In this document: one piece after another, positions 17,285 to 27,429 of the stretch | How positions within the stretch are numbered: position 1 is the stretch's first letter | Layout of the letters: each line of letters starts with the position of its first letter | Assembly (NCBI GenBank): GCA_964529175.1 | Contig: CAZGVO010000014.1 | Coordinates: 36,580 to 100,579, forward strand | Length of the DNA: 64,000 nt | Reading direction: 5' to 3' | Source: JAAFJM01 sp964529175 | Lineage (GTDB): Bacteria > Bacteroidota > Bacteroidia > UKL13-3 | Position numbers and translations under genes: made by a program | Notes under the pieces: model-generated | Told to the model about the DNA's origin: nothing | Seen by the model: the letters and a program-made list of their open reading frames with translations, nothing else | Databases searched by the model: none

Positions 17285-19966
17285 ATGAAAAAGACAATTC
17301 TACTAATCACCACCATATTGGGAGGACTAATTGCCAATGCGCAAAATCCTTATCCAATTATTCCGTTAGATTCTGTGCAATTTACATCAGCATCTAAATT
17401 GTTAGCAAACCCTGTAGTTGATACATGCGACTATCTTTCGCCTATGAAAAACCTTACTTACAGAGACACTGTAAGATTTGATGGGTACGTATTATTTGAC
17501 CCGAAAAAATACGGATTAAGTGCTACTTCAAGAAAATCAACTTATTTATCAATGGATACTATTGCAAAACCTTGGGGTGGAGTTGAAGTTTTATGTGAAC
17601 CTGCAATTGTTGGTGGAGGCGCAAATGGTGCTGCAAACCTGGCTGCATTGGTAAGCCAAAGTAAGTTTTATGATAATTTAAAACCTGGCATGAAAGTGAG
17701 AGTTACCGCTATTTTAAAACCTGCTTTTTTTAGTGGAACCAATCAATACAATACACAAACTTATGTTTTAAAAGCTAACCAAAATTGGGATAATTCAATT
17801 GAAATTTTAGATTTTGGTCCTTACAATATTAAACCAGCTCCTATTACAATTAAAGAATTACAAACAGGTAACTCTAACGCTACTTACTCTATGCAAAAAG
17901 CAACTGGTGAAAAATGGGAAGGTGTTTATGTTGAGTTGAAAGATGTAACTGTTTTAACAAGAACATACAATACAGGGACTAGTAGATGGACTTGGTCAGT
18001 ATCTGATGACGAAGGAAATGGATTAGAAATTAGAGATTACTCAGGTCATTTCAGAAATGATAATAACTCAGTAGATACATTACCTGCAAACAGATTTACA
18101 CCCCCATCAATTGGTTCAAGAATTTCTTATATTAGAGGTGCTATAACAGAATACAATGGAGGAACACCAGTAGTAACAGGTAGATACGGAATTTGCCCGT
18201 TAACCCCAAGCGATTTAGGATCAGTAACTTTTTCACCGCCTTTGGTTGCCTCAGTAGATAGAAATCCAAAAATTGCAACAAGCAACGATTCAGTTGCCAT
18301 AACCGCAAAAATTCAACAAATTACAACTGCTAGTACTGGCCAAGTTAGATTATATTACACAACTGGTGTAAATAGCACAACTTACGATTCGATTTCATTG
18401 GTAAAAAATGCTTTGCCTTTAGATACTTCAAGCTGGACTGGAAAAATTCCTACATTTGCAGATAACACAATTGTAAAATTTAGAGTTAGACCATTTGATA
18501 TTAACAACGTATCTTCTTTAAGCAGCGAATATTTTTATGTGGTTAAAAATGCTGGTGTATCTAATATTAGCGATTTACAGTATAGTGTTGTTCCAAATAA
18601 TACAACAATTTGGAATGGTGACTCATTATTAAACATCAATGTACGCGGTGTTGTAACAGGTAAAGGATTAGGAAATTTAATTTCTATTCAAGATGGTAGA
18701 GGACCAAACTCAGCTATTTTCATTTCAAGAAACTCAGGAGCAGATAGTACCGCAAAATGGAATGTGGGTGATTCAGTATTAATTACTAGAGCAACCGTAA
18801 GAGAAAACTTTAATGTAACTACTTTATACAATGTTTTAAGTTCAGTTGTATCAACTGGCAGAACTTTACCTCCGTTTGAAACTGGATTATCAATTGATTC
18901 ATTTGCACTTGGCAATGTTGCTTATAGCAGAAAATGGGAAGGTGTTTTAGTTAAATTTGATAGTTTAGAAATATCAAGCGTTAACCCTGATGCACCGAGT
19001 AATTTCAATGAATTTTCAGTTAATAAATCTCAAAATCAATTAGGATTAAGAGTAGATGATTTAAGTGCAAATTTTAAAAACTACAGTTCCTTAGTTTATA
19101 AAGGAATGAAACTAAATTATATTCAAGGTCCTATGTATTTTGCGAATGGAAACTTTAAATTGATTCCTCGCGATGCTAATGATGCAGACTTTAGTAATAT
19201 TGATACTATTAAACCAATAATTACAATTACTGGTGCAAATCCAATCAATGTAAAAAAAGACAGTGTTTATGCTGATTTAGGTGCTACAGCAACTGATAAT
19301 AAAGATGGTAATATTACCGCAAATATTAGAACAAGTGGCACAGTAAATACTAGTATTATTGGAACATATTATATTTCTTATGCAGTAAACGATAAAGCAG
19401 GTAATATGGATTCAGTTACAAGAACTATTAATGTTGTTGGACTAGATGTTACTAAACCTGTTATTTCTATTACAGGTAAAATACAAGATACTTTGATGCA
19501 AGGAAAATCGTATGTAGATGCAGGTGCTACCGCATTAGATAATATTGATGGAAACATTACGGGTAAAATTACTAAAGTTAGCACTTTAGATTCAAGCAAA
19601 TTGGGTACTTACACCATTACTTACAGTGTATCTGATTTAGCTAATAATACAGCTTCAGCAGTAAGAACTATAGTAGTAGTTAAAAACACCAGTGTTAATA
19701 ATGTTAATGCTATTAGCAGCAGCGTTAAGGTTTATCCTTCGCCAGCTTATGCTGAGTTAAATGTTAGCATTGAAAATATCAATCAATTACCTGCTCAATT
19801 AGTAATAGTTGATATGTTAGGTAGAGAAGTTTTAAAACAAACCATTAATACTAAAAACTTTAATGAGCAAATAAACATTAGCCAATTAAACAATGGCGTT
19901 TATTTCTTAAACATTAGCAATACCAATGGTATGCAAACTGTTAAATTTATGGTTTCTGGTAAATAA
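17285..19966 (+). CDS. T9SS cargo with two DUF5011/HYR-type Ig domains
   Basis: An 893-residue secreted protein. Signal peptide MKKTILLITTILGGLIANAQ. The N-terminal two thirds contains OB-fold-like segments (VYVELKDVTVLT..., GVLVKFDSLEISS) of the kind found in DUF5689-type surface proteins. Two tandem bacterial Ig-like domains follow at about residues 642-720 and 721-800, each with the ATATDNKDGNIT or ATALDNIDGNIT signature and a GTYYISYAV or GTYTITYSV strand. Residues about 812-893 are a T9SS type A sorting domain (KVYPSPAYAELNVSI ... NGVYFLNISNTNG). Probably surface-exposed or released; ligand unknown. A strong terminator follows. Confidence 0.8.
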   Translation: MKKTILLITTILGGLIANAQNPYPIIPLDSVQFTSASKLLANPVVDTCDYLSPMKNLTYRDTVRFDGYVLFDPKKYGLSATSRKSTYLSMDTIAKPWGGVEVLCEPAIVGGGANGAANLAALVSQSKFYDNLKPGMKVRVTAILKPAFFSGTNQYNTQTYVLKANQNWDNSIEILDFGPYNIKPAPITIKELQTGNSNATYSMQKATGEKWEGVYVELKDVTVLTRTYNTGTSRWTWSVSDDEGNGLEIRDYSGHFRNDNNSVDTLPANRFTPPSIGSRISYIRGAITEYNGGTPVVTGRYGICPLTPSDLGSVTFSPPLVASVDRNPKIATSNDSVAITAKIQQITTASTGQVRLYYTTGVNSTTYDSISLVKNALPLDTSSWTGKIPTFADNTIVKFRVRPFDINNVSSLSSEYFYVVKNAGVSNISDLQYSVVPNNTTIWNGDSLLNINVRGVVTGKGLGNLISIQDGRGPNSAIFISRNSGADSTAKWNVGDSVLITRATVRENFNVTTLYNVLSSVVSTGRTLPPFETGLSIDSFALGNVAYSRKWEGVLVKFDSLEISSVNPDAPSNFNEFSVNKSQNQLGLRVDDLSANFKNYSSLVYKGMKLNYIQGPMYFANGNFKLIPRDANDADFSNIDTIKPIITITGANPINVKKDSVYADLGATATDNKDGNITANIRTSGTVNTSIIGTYYISYAVNDKAGNMDSVTRTINVVGLDVTKPVISITGKIQDTLMQGKSYVDAGATALDNIDGNITGKITKVSTLDSSKLGTYTITYSVSDLANNTASAVRTIVVVKNTSVNNVNAISSSVKVYPSPAYAELNVSIENINQLPAQLVIVDMLGREVLKQTINTKNFNEQINISQLNNGVYFLNISNTNGMQTVKFMVSGK

Positions 19967-19991
19967 TTAATTCTCAACATTATTAATTCCC

Positions 19992-20024
19992 ACCCCCTTC
20001 AGCAAAACTGAAGGGGGTTTTTTA
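19992..20024 (+). terminator. Strong intrinsic terminator
   Basis: The stem ACCCCCTTCAG/CTGAAGGGGGT closes over CAAAA and runs into six T. It lies 25 bases after the T9SS gene stop and is the most GC-rich hairpin in the window. Its T-tract ends 5 bases before the ATG of the LytTR gene. Confidence 0.9.
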
Positions 20025-20028
20025 TAAT

Positions 20029-20412
20029 ATGACACAAGAGATATTTAATAAGTTATTTCAATTTAATATTTTATGGATTCCCAACAAAAGTGAGTACATA
20101 AAAATTTTTCAGCATGACATAATCTATATAGAAGCTGATGGAAATTATTGTAAAGTTAATACTATAAAAAAAACATATAATAATATGATTTTTACAATTC
20201 AAATTGGCAAGATTGAATCTCAATTAAACAAGTCAATATTTATACGAATTCACAGATCATATATTATAAATATCGTACAAATTGAATCAGTTTCATTAGT
20301 AAATTTAACTTGTAAATTACATAACAGCGAAAAACTCATACCAATAGGAAAAGAATATGAAGTTTATTTCAGAAACTACTTTAAGGCTATTTCAAGTAAC
20401 ATTAATTCATAA
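20029..20412 (+). CDS. Orphan LytTR DNA-binding protein
   Basis: A 127-residue protein that consists almost wholly of a LytTR DNA-binding domain: the DIIYIEADGNYCKV core, then IFIRIHRSYIINI and IPIGKEYEVYF. There is no receiver domain or membrane segment, unlike AgrA/LytR-type response regulators, so no phosphorylation site is present. Stand-alone LytTR proteins are known in Bacteroidota. The ATG at 20029 comes right after a terminator T-tract, and no other in-frame ATG precedes the domain. The next gene, 93 bases on, encodes the giant secreted protein and could be its target, which is inference from position only. Confidence 0.8.
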   Translation: MTQEIFNKLFQFNILWIPNKSEYIKIFQHDIIYIEADGNYCKVNTIKKTYNNMIFTIQIGKIESQLNKSIFIRIHRSYIINIVQIESVSLVNLTCKLHNSEKLIPIGKEYEVYFRNYFKAISSNINS

Positions 20413-20505
20413 GTAAATTATCGCATTTTATACAAAAAATTAAGACTTTCATACAGTTTAAATAAAATTGATTTTTCTTTTTTTTTCATTCGTAAAAAAA
20501 ACTTT

Positions 20506-23500
20506 ATGAAAAAAATCTTAATCTTAATTCTTAGTTTAATCGCTGTAAACGTTTCTGCGCAAATTTCAACATCTTCATTTGGTTCTAAAATAGATTTAAT
20601 TACATCTCCCCCCTATTGGGGAGATATGCCTTTATACATTAATTCTGCGGACTTTAATGAAGATAATATTAACGATATTATTTATTTTAAAAATCCAGCA
20701 TCTAATACTTTTTATATTTCAATTTTAAAAAATACATCATCTATAAACAACCCAAATTCAAGCTCATTTGCAAATCAAGATATTCAATTAATAGGTTTAC
20801 CCTCAAGCGCTAAAATTGCTGATATTAATAATGACTCAAAATTAGATATTATTATCAGTTATGCTGGAAGTCTTAATATTTCAATTTTAAAAAATATTTC
20901 AACTACTAACTCCATTATTTTTGCTCCAAGAATTGATATTGCAACAACAACACCTCCACCAACTTACGATGTTGCGCACGGATCAGTGGATGTTGCAGAT
21001 TTGGATGGAGATAATTTAAAAGAAATAGTTATAACAAATTCAGATTTGGATGCTCCATTTAACATTACAATATTTAGAAATACTTCAATAAACTCCTCTA
21101 TAAGTTTTGCAAGTCCAATTGACTTTTCAATAACTCGAAATAATGTATTATCGTTTTCTTATTCATTAATACTCTCCGACTTAAATAATGATTCAAAACC
21201 TGATATTATTATTCAAAATCCTGATGCATATTCTATTGACAATGCACTTATTATTGCTAAAAACACCAGTACTGTTGGTAATATTAGTTTTGGAACCCAA
21301 ACTGTAATCACTAATTCTGTGCCATTTGGGAATTTAAAGGTTGGCGATTTTGACAATGATTCAAAAACGGATATTTCAGTTCAGAGCAACAGCAATACCA
21401 TCACAATTTTCAAGAACACAACTACATCAACTAATACCTCCATAAGTTTTGCTTCAGGAATTAACGTAATAGTAGGTCCTTCATCTAACTATTTTATGCA
21501 AGATTATATAGTATATGATATTAATGATGACAACAAATTAGATATTTGTACAATAAACTTTTCTAGTAGTACATCAAATATTAATTTATCTGTCTTACAA
21601 AATAACTCAACAGGAAGTTCGATTGCCTTCGGTAGTAATATTAATATTTACAGCACCTTCAGTGCTTATTCAACTTTTAGAAGTGCATTTGCATTTTCTG
21701 ATATTGACCAAAACAATTCACCTGATTTAATTACTAATCTGCAATATAGCTCTAGCAGTAGTAGTGGTAGTTTAAGTATTTCAGTATTTCAAAATCTAAT
21801 AACCGAAAGATATTTAAAAATAAATCTTGATAAAGTTCATGGGTTATATCCATATTATACAAATAATGGTCAATGTACTCCTAAGAAATTATTTGATGAG
21901 CAGAATATTGAAACACCTGTTACTTTTATTAATGATCCAAATGGTGCTTATTCAGCCCCCCTGCCTGCAGATATTTTGGATAATTACAGCATAGTAGTTG
22001 AACTTGATGGTTATTATCAAATAACTTCAACAGATTTCTTTAATTCCAATAATTTTGGAGGTGGCTTGTTAGAAATTGAAATTGGCGATCCGCAAGGTTG
22101 GGTATCATTAACCAATACTGGTAATGGTATTAACACTAAAAATTATAGTATGTATTCTGTAAGTCCAGCTAGACCTGCATTTTATGAAGGATATATAAAT
22201 TTTCCAACTCCAACCAATAATTCAACTTATTCTACAAAATATATTAGGATAACATTTAGAAACTCAATTGACCCAACATTTGGCTATAAAACCTTTACTC
22301 TAATAAAAGAGATAAAATTCAAAGGAATAAAAATAGGAATACCCCTTCAACAAATAAATTCACCTTCAGTCACTTTTAACCCAAAATTTGGAGACTATTT
22401 AGGTGTTACAGGAACTCATGGAATAAATGTTAAATCATTAGAATGTGCTACATCAATTAGAAATTTCCAAAGTTGGTATTGGAATGACGGTGGAGCTTCT
22501 ACAAGCGCACCTTGGTTCTTCCCAATAAGTTCATCATACAACCGAAATAATAACATTTATAAATTTCAACCTGATTATGGAAACAGAAATATGGATGATG
22601 ATTATATAGCCAAAACAAATGCTGGAATTTCTGTTGTACCTGTTCTTCAAGAATCTGCTTTATATATGGATTCAGGTAAACATCCAAAAAGGAAACCACT
22701 TGGTGACATTTTAAATGATAATCCTGAAGAAAAATCAAGTTATTATAAACATGCTGAATTCATGTATCAATTTGCAGCAAGATATGGAAGTACCTCCGTT
22801 CCAATAATAAACTTAAATGCTATAAATCCATTATCAGGATTAAATAAAGTTAAGTATATTGAAAATTGGAATGAACCAAATGACTGGTATACAGAATATG
22901 GCCCACAAGTTTATAAACCAATATACTTTAATCCCTTTGAGTTTGCTGCAATGTGTGCAGCAGATTATGACTACGGTGATAATTTAACGTTAAATCCTGG
23001 CACTTTGGGTATGAAGGCTGCAGACCCTAACGTTAAAATGGCTATGGGTGGTCTAGTTACACTAGACTTAAATTATATTAAAGCCATGAAGCTTTGGGCT
23101 GATAATTTGCGAGTAGGCGCAAATAGTAATGAAAAATTTCCTGCTGATGTATTAAATTTTCATAGTTATAGCAACGCAACTGGTATAGACCAAACAATTG
23201 GAATAAGTCCAGAAGCTGATGGATTAAAATTAAAGTTAAAAGAAATTGTTGATTACAGAAATAAAAATTTACCAAGTAAAGAAATTTGGTTATCGGAATT
23301 TGGATATGATACAGATCCTTCATCAGTTCAAAAAACACCTATTATTACAGGAAATGGAAAAACAACTGATTCGAAAGAAACACAAGGTAGATGGATTGTT
23401 AGAAGTATATTAGAAATTGCTGCTTCTAAAATAGATAAGGCATATTGCTATACTATACAAGATGAATATAATACTAACGGAGGTAAACATATGTCAAGCG

Positions 23501-25653
23501 GACTTTTAGAAAATGATGCCAATTTTAATGCGCCAAAGCCTTCTTGGTTTTACATGCGCCTAATGAAATCATTATTAAAAGATTATGTTTTTGAAGAGGA
23601 AATTCAATCAAGTAACCCTATCATAAATACACTATTTAAATCATATGTATCTAATGGTACTGTAAGTGTGTACAGTTTTAAAAATCCTCAAACAAATGAA
23701 AAAACATATGCAATATGGTGTAGAACTTCAAATAATTCTGAAGTTCAAAATTTTAGACTAGATGGCATTGTAGGAGTTAATCAATTTGCAACAATAGTTA
23801 CGCCTAATTTAGGTTATGGAAAGAGAGTATCTTGCATTAACGGCAGCTTTTTAACACTGACTGTTAGTGAATTACCTCAATTTGTTGAAATTAAAAACAA
23901 CAATAACTTTACAACTCCAGTTTATACCAATAATGCTGCTACAATAAATAATCAAACTGCTAACATTCCGAATAATTTAACAATTTCGGCTAATCAAACA
24001 TTAACAATCAATGATTCAAAATTAGTTATGAGTTCCAACAATGAAATAATTGTTTATGGAAATCTAATAATTAATAATTCAGTAATTTCAGGTTGTCCTA
24101 ATTGGAAAGGTATTATTGTTAAAAGTAGTGGAAAAATAGAAATAAAAAATAACTCTACAATTAGAGATGCAAGTGTGGGATGCTATTTCGAAAGTGCAGA
24201 TGATATTGTTATCAATAAATCAAAATTTATCAATAATAATGTATCATTAGTTTTAGAAAAATCCAATTCGATTAACAATAATAACATAGTAATACAAGAA
24301 AATAATTTCTCAGATTTAAACTTTAATATTACTTCAAATTTTGCTTCAAATGATCCAAGAAGTAATTTTCAAACGCTTAATAGTTATATAATTACCACTA
24401 ATTCAATACCTTCTATTGTAATCGATGATAATACCTTTTATGGTTTTGATAATTGTATAGGATGTTCAAAACCAAATATAACCTCTATTTATTTGTTAAA
24501 TACTAGTAATGTTGAAATTAAAAATAATCGTTTTATTGCAGGTGAAAAAAATATTATAGATTATGCTATTTATTTAAATGGCGATCAAAATACAATAGAT
24601 GCTCAAAATGTAAAAATTTCAGATAATCAATTTACTAGAACGCTTGTTGGTGTGTATATAAATAGTTATAAAAAGTTTTGGGTGTTTCGCAATACGTTTT
24701 TTCAAAATAACAAATCAGTAGAAATTTACAATTCAGATTATACAAATAATTATCAATTTAATGGTAGTGATGGGTTCTATAGTCCAGTTCAAATAATAAC
24801 CTTAAACAAATTTATTAGCTGTGAAAAAGGAATAATCTTAGCACCAAAAATGGATCCATTTAACCCATCTGCAAATAAAACCAATAATTTTTTACGACCA
24901 GGGCAATCACATTTTTTAACTATAAGTTGCAACAAATTTCAAAATGTTGTTTATGGTATAACAGGAGTAGGAGATTTAAATAATCAATTACATCAAGATT
25001 TGACATCTGCAAATCCTGCTGGTATAGCTTATACAACTTCTAATGAATTCATTCATAGTGAAAATATTGTAAAATGGGATATAATTTGGAACGATAATGG
25101 GTCAAGTAATATATGGAGATATAATCTAAAAAAAATAAATCCAAATCATATTAATGGCGATAATATTTATTTTCCAAACACACCAGCCTTAACCCCGCAA
25201 AGCAGTTCAGTAACTTATTTAACAAATTATCCAATATTGGCAACACCAACAGTAATTAATGGTGTAACTATCGATAACTCAAATATTAACCAACAATTCG
25301 ATTTTAATCGTGGTGCTGATAAAGGTGACTTATGTTATTATGACCCTTTCTCTATTTACTTGGATGGTGGAGAATTTAGACAATTATTATCCTCAAAACA
25401 AAAAAATATTTTCGAAAGCGAATTTATAGTTTATCCTAATCCAACAAGCGATAAAATATACATAGCTAATATTTATGATAATATAAACTACCAGATTATT
25501 GATATTAATGGAAAAATATTAAATAATGGAATATTAAATCAAGAAAACAATTTTATATCTTTAGAGGAGTTGAATGATGGTATATACTTCATAAATGTAA
25601 CATTGAAGAATGGGATAAATTTCAAAAAGAAAATAGTTAAGATAACTCAATAG
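20506..25653 (+). CDS. Giant multidomain T9SS cargo: FG-GAP repeats, glycosidase-like core, beta-helix
   Basis: A 1715-residue secreted protein. Order of parts: signal peptide (1-19, ending VSAQ); FG-GAP/VCBS-type repeats (about 100-420) with calcium-type motifs such as DINNDSKLDIII, DLDGDNLKEIVI and DFDNDSKTDI; a discoidin-like beta-domain (about 430-610); a TIM-barrel glycosidase-like core (about 615-1125); a right-handed beta-helix rich in Asn/Ile (about 1135-1600); and a T9SS type A sorting domain (from about 1638, FIVYPNPTSDKIYI). In the core, E790 in NWNEPND and E931 in WLSEFGYD are placed like the acid/base and nucleophile of clan GH-A enzymes. A paralogous core is encoded at 59352. 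Substrate unknown. The gene is very AT-rich. Confidence 0.75.
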   Translation: MKKILILILSLIAVNVSAQISTSSFGSKIDLITSPPYWGDMPLYINSADFNEDNINDIIYFKNPASNTFYISILKNTSSINNPNSSSFANQDIQLIGLPSSAKIADINNDSKLDIIISYAGSLNISILKNISTTNSIIFAPRIDIATTTPPPTYDVAHGSVDVADLDGDNLKEIVITNSDLDAPFNITIFRNTSINSSISFASPIDFSITRNNVLSFSYSLILSDLNNDSKPDIIIQNPDAYSIDNALIIAKNTSTVGNISFGTQTVITNSVPFGNLKVGDFDNDSKTDISVQSNSNTITIFKNTTTSTNTSISFASGINVIVGPSSNYFMQDYIVYDINDDNKLDICTINFSSSTSNINLSVLQNNSTGSSIAFGSNINIYSTFSAYSTFRSAFAFSDIDQNNSPDLITNLQYSSSSSSGSLSISVFQNLITERYLKINLDKVHGLYPYYTNNGQCTPKKLFDEQNIETPVTFINDPNGAYSAPLPADILDNYSIVVELDGYYQITSTDFFNSNNFGGGLLEIEIGDPQGWVSLTNTGNGINTKNYSMYSVSPARPAFYEGYINFPTPTNNSTYSTKYIRITFRNSIDPTFGYKTFTLIKEIKFKGIKIGIPLQQINSPSVTFNPKFGDYLGVTGTHGINVKSLECATSIRNFQSWYWNDGGASTSAPWFFPISSSYNRNNNIYKFQPDYGNRNMDDDYIAKTNAGISVVPVLQESALYMDSGKHPKRKPLGDILNDNPEEKSSYYKHAEFMYQFAARYGSTSVPIINLNAINPLSGLNKVKYIENWNEPNDWYTEYGPQVYKPIYFNPFEFAAMCAADYDYGDNLTLNPGTLGMKAADPNVKMAMGGLVTLDLNYIKAMKLWADNLRVGANSNEKFPADVLNFHSYSNATGIDQTIGISPEADGLKLKLKEIVDYRNKNLPSKEIWLSEFGYDTDPSSVQKTPIITGNGKTTDSKETQGRWIVRSILEIAASKIDKAYCYTIQDEYNTNGGKHMSSGLLENDANFNAPKPSWFYMRLMKSLLKDYVFEEEIQSSNPIINTLFKSYVSNGTVSVYSFKNPQTNEKTYAIWCRTSNNSEVQNFRLDGIVGVNQFATIVTPNLGYGKRVSCINGSFLTLTVSELPQFVEIKNNNNFTTPVYTNNAATINNQTANIPNNLTISANQTLTINDSKLVMSSNNEIIVYGNLIINNSVISGCPNWKGIIVKSSGKIEIKNNSTIRDASVGCYFESADDIVINKSKFINNNVSLVLEKSNSINNNNIVIQENNFSDLNFNITSNFASNDPRSNFQTLNSYIITTNSIPSIVIDDNTFYGFDNCIGCSKPNITSIYLLNTSNVEIKNNRFIAGEKNIIDYAIYLNGDQNTIDAQNVKISDNQFTRTLVGVYINSYKKFWVFRNTFFQNNKSVEIYNSDYTNNYQFNGSDGFYSPVQIITLNKFISCEKGIILAPKMDPFNPSANKTNNFLRPGQSHFLTISCNKFQNVVYGITGVGDLNNQLHQDLTSANPAGIAYTTSNEFIHSENIVKWDIIWNDNGSSNIWRYNLKKINPNHINGDNIYFPNTPALTPQSSSVTYLTNYPILATPTVINGVTIDNSNINQQFDFNRGADKGDLCYYDPFSIYLDGGEFRQLLSSKQKNIFESEFIVYPNPTSDKIYIANIYDNINYQIIDINGKILNNGILNQENNFISLEELNDGIYFINVTLKNGINFKKKIVKITQ

Positions 25654-25672
25654 TTTCTTAAACCAAATCATT

Positions 25673-25707
25673 TAAAGCCCTTTTGACTAAGTCAAGAGGG
25701 CTTTTTT
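25673..25707 (+). terminator. Intrinsic terminator
   Basis: A long stem, AAAGCCCTTTTGAC paired with GTCAAGAGGGCTTT over a TAA loop (one mismatch/wobble), runs into six T. It lies 20 bases after the stop of the giant secreted protein gene. Confidence 0.85.
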
Positions 25708-25774
25708 ATTGCTAAAAAACTACTTTTTTTTGTTTTAAATTTTTTGCTTATTGCATTTAATAAAAAACAAAAAC

Positions 25775-26224
25775 ATGAAAAAGATTTTAATTACCTTATT
25801 TAGCTTATTATCAATTTTATACAATTGTAATGCTCAACAAAATGCCGATGATATTTTAGGGGTTTGGGAAACAGGAAACGGTAAAGCTAGGGTTAAAATT
25901 ACCAAAGTAGGTAACTTTTATTTTGGCAGAATTGTATGGTTAAAAGAACCTTTAAATACAGAAGGAAAACCAAAATTAGACGTAAATAATGAAGATCCTG
26001 CAAAACAAAGCAAACCTATTTTAGGATTGCAATTAGTTGGAGGTTTTGAATACAAAGGCGATAATTTATGGGAAGAAGGAACCATTTATGACCCAGAAAG
26101 TGGCAAAACTTATAAGTGTAAAATAAATTTAGCTGATAAAAACACCATGGAAATTAGAGGCTTTATCGGTGTTAGCATGTTTGGCAGAACTGATACTTGG
26201 AAAAGACTAGAACTGAAAAAGTAG
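25775..26224 (+). CDS. DUF2147 secreted protein
   Basis: A 149-residue exported protein. The frame opens at a TTG at 25751, but the ATG at 25775 gives a clean signal peptide (MKKILITLFSLLSILYNCNAQ) and is preferred. The mature part is a DUF2147 domain: DDILGVWETGNGKARVKI, a YFGRIVWLKEP strand and a final RTDTWKRL. DUF2147 forms a small lipocalin-like beta-barrel in the periplasm or outer membrane. The biochemical role is unknown. It is followed by the repeat-rich region 26225-26419. Confidence 0.85.
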   Translation: MKKILITLFSLLSILYNCNAQQNADDILGVWETGNGKARVKITKVGNFYFGRIVWLKEPLNTEGKPKLDVNNEDPAKQSKPILGLQLVGGFEYKGDNLWEEGTIYDPESGKTYKCKINLADKNTMEIRGFIGVSMFGRTDTWKRLELKK

Positions 26225-26419
26225 CACACAGTTTTTAGTTCTTTCACGCCTTGCGTGATTTAGTTCTTAGTTGTCAGTTGATAGTTTTTTAAATTCATGC
26301 TTTGTACAACAGCTATCGAACTTTGCTCAGCAACTATAATTTGAAATTCGTAATTCGTGATTAACAATTCATAACTCGTAACTCATAACTCGTAATTCAC
26401 AATTCGTAATTTACAATTC
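26225..26419. repeat. Composite intergenic repeat: palindrome pieces plus AATTCGT satellite
   Basis: This gap is almost wholly repetitive. It starts with a small perfect hairpin (TCACGC-CTT-GCGTGA, 26244-26258) and AGTTnTTAGTTGTCAGTTG-like units. A segment near 26310-26331 (ATCGAACTTTGCTCAGCAACT) resembles the palindrome arm found inside the gene at 42563. From about 26341 a degenerate 7-base satellite (AATTCGT, AACTCGT, AACTCAT, AATTCAC) runs straight up to the glycosyltransferase ATG at 26420. Such short satellites are common between genes in Bacteroidota. Confidence 0.75.
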
Positions 26420-27355
26420 ATGCACAAAACATTAACCATAATTATTCCATGTTATAACGAAGAATTATTGATAGAGAAAACCTATCAAAGGGTTAATAAT
26501 GTGCTTCAAAAGCTTACTAATTATGAATCGAGTATAATTTTTATAAATGATGGTAGCAAGGATAAAACAGCTGACAAACTGAATATAATTGCTAGTCAAA
26601 ACTCTAATATAAAAGTAATTCATTTTTCTAGAAATTTTGGCCATCAGGCTGCGGTAACTGCAGGTATAAATAATACAGATAGCGATTTGGCAATCATAAT
26701 TGATGCCGATTTGCAAGATCCACCTGAACTATTTAGCGAAATGTTGGATTTATACAAATCATCAAACTGCAATGCTATTTATTGCGTGAGAAAAACACGC
26801 AAAGGCGAGACTTTATTTAAAAAAATTACAGCCAAATATTTTTATAAATTAATGGATAAATTAAGCGAAGTACCTATCCCACTTGATACAGGCGACTTTA
26901 GGTTAATTGACAAAAACATTATTAACGAGTTTAAGAAATTAGGCGAAAAAAATAAATTTGTAAGGGGATTAATTAGTTGGATTGGTTTTGTGCAAATTCC
27001 ATTTTACTATGAACGAGATGAACGCCTAGAAGGTGAAACCAAATATCCATTGAAAAAAATGATTCGTTTTGCCTTAAATGGCATTATGTATTTTTCAAAA
27101 AAACCTTTGAAATTGGCTATTCAAATTGGTTTTATAAGTACAATTATTGCTTTAGGATTGTTAATTTATATTCTTTATGGATATTTTTTTAGCAATAAAG
27201 CCGTAGCAGGTTGGGCAAGTACACTTACCATTGTAATATTTTTTGGCGGTATCCAATTGTTAACCATTGGTTTAGTAGCCCAATATATAGCCAATATTTT
27301 TGATGAAGTAAAAGGAAGACCCGATTATATAATTGCGCATAAAGTAAATTTTTAA
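26420..27355 (+). CDS. GT2 glycosyltransferase, GtrB/ArnC-like
   Basis: A 311-residue family 2 glycosyltransferase with two C-terminal membrane helices. The catalytic core shows IIPCYNEELLIEKTY, FINDGSKDKT and the metal-binding IIDADLQDPPELF. Such proteins (GtrB, ArnC, YfdH) move a sugar from a nucleotide donor to undecaprenyl phosphate at the inner face of the membrane. The sugar cannot be told. The start codon directly abuts the satellite repeat, so the leader of its mRNA is repeat sequence. A related enzyme is encoded at 31480. Confidence 0.88.
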   Translation: MHKTLTIIIPCYNEELLIEKTYQRVNNVLQKLTNYESSIIFINDGSKDKTADKLNIIASQNSNIKVIHFSRNFGHQAAVTAGINNTDSDLAIIIDADLQDPPELFSEMLDLYKSSNCNAIYCVRKTRKGETLFKKITAKYFYKLMDKLSEVPIPLDTGDFRLIDKNIINEFKKLGEKNKFVRGLISWIGFVQIPFYYERDERLEGETKYPLKKMIRFALNGIMYFSKKPLKLAIQIGFISTIIALGLLIYILYGYFFSNKAVAGWASTLTIVIFFGGIQLLTIGLVAQYIANIFDEVKGRPDYIIAHKVNF

Positions 27356-27429
27356 ATTGTTTTAAAATGTTATTTTGCGGCTGATTTTAGAAACACATTT
27401 TTTCAATAACATAATTATAAAATAATAAT

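Noticed and set aside
20440..20505. LytTR binding site before the giant secreted protein gene
   Set aside because: Only one near-match to a half-site (ACAGTTTAA) is visible; the second direct repeat at 12-13 bases is missing.
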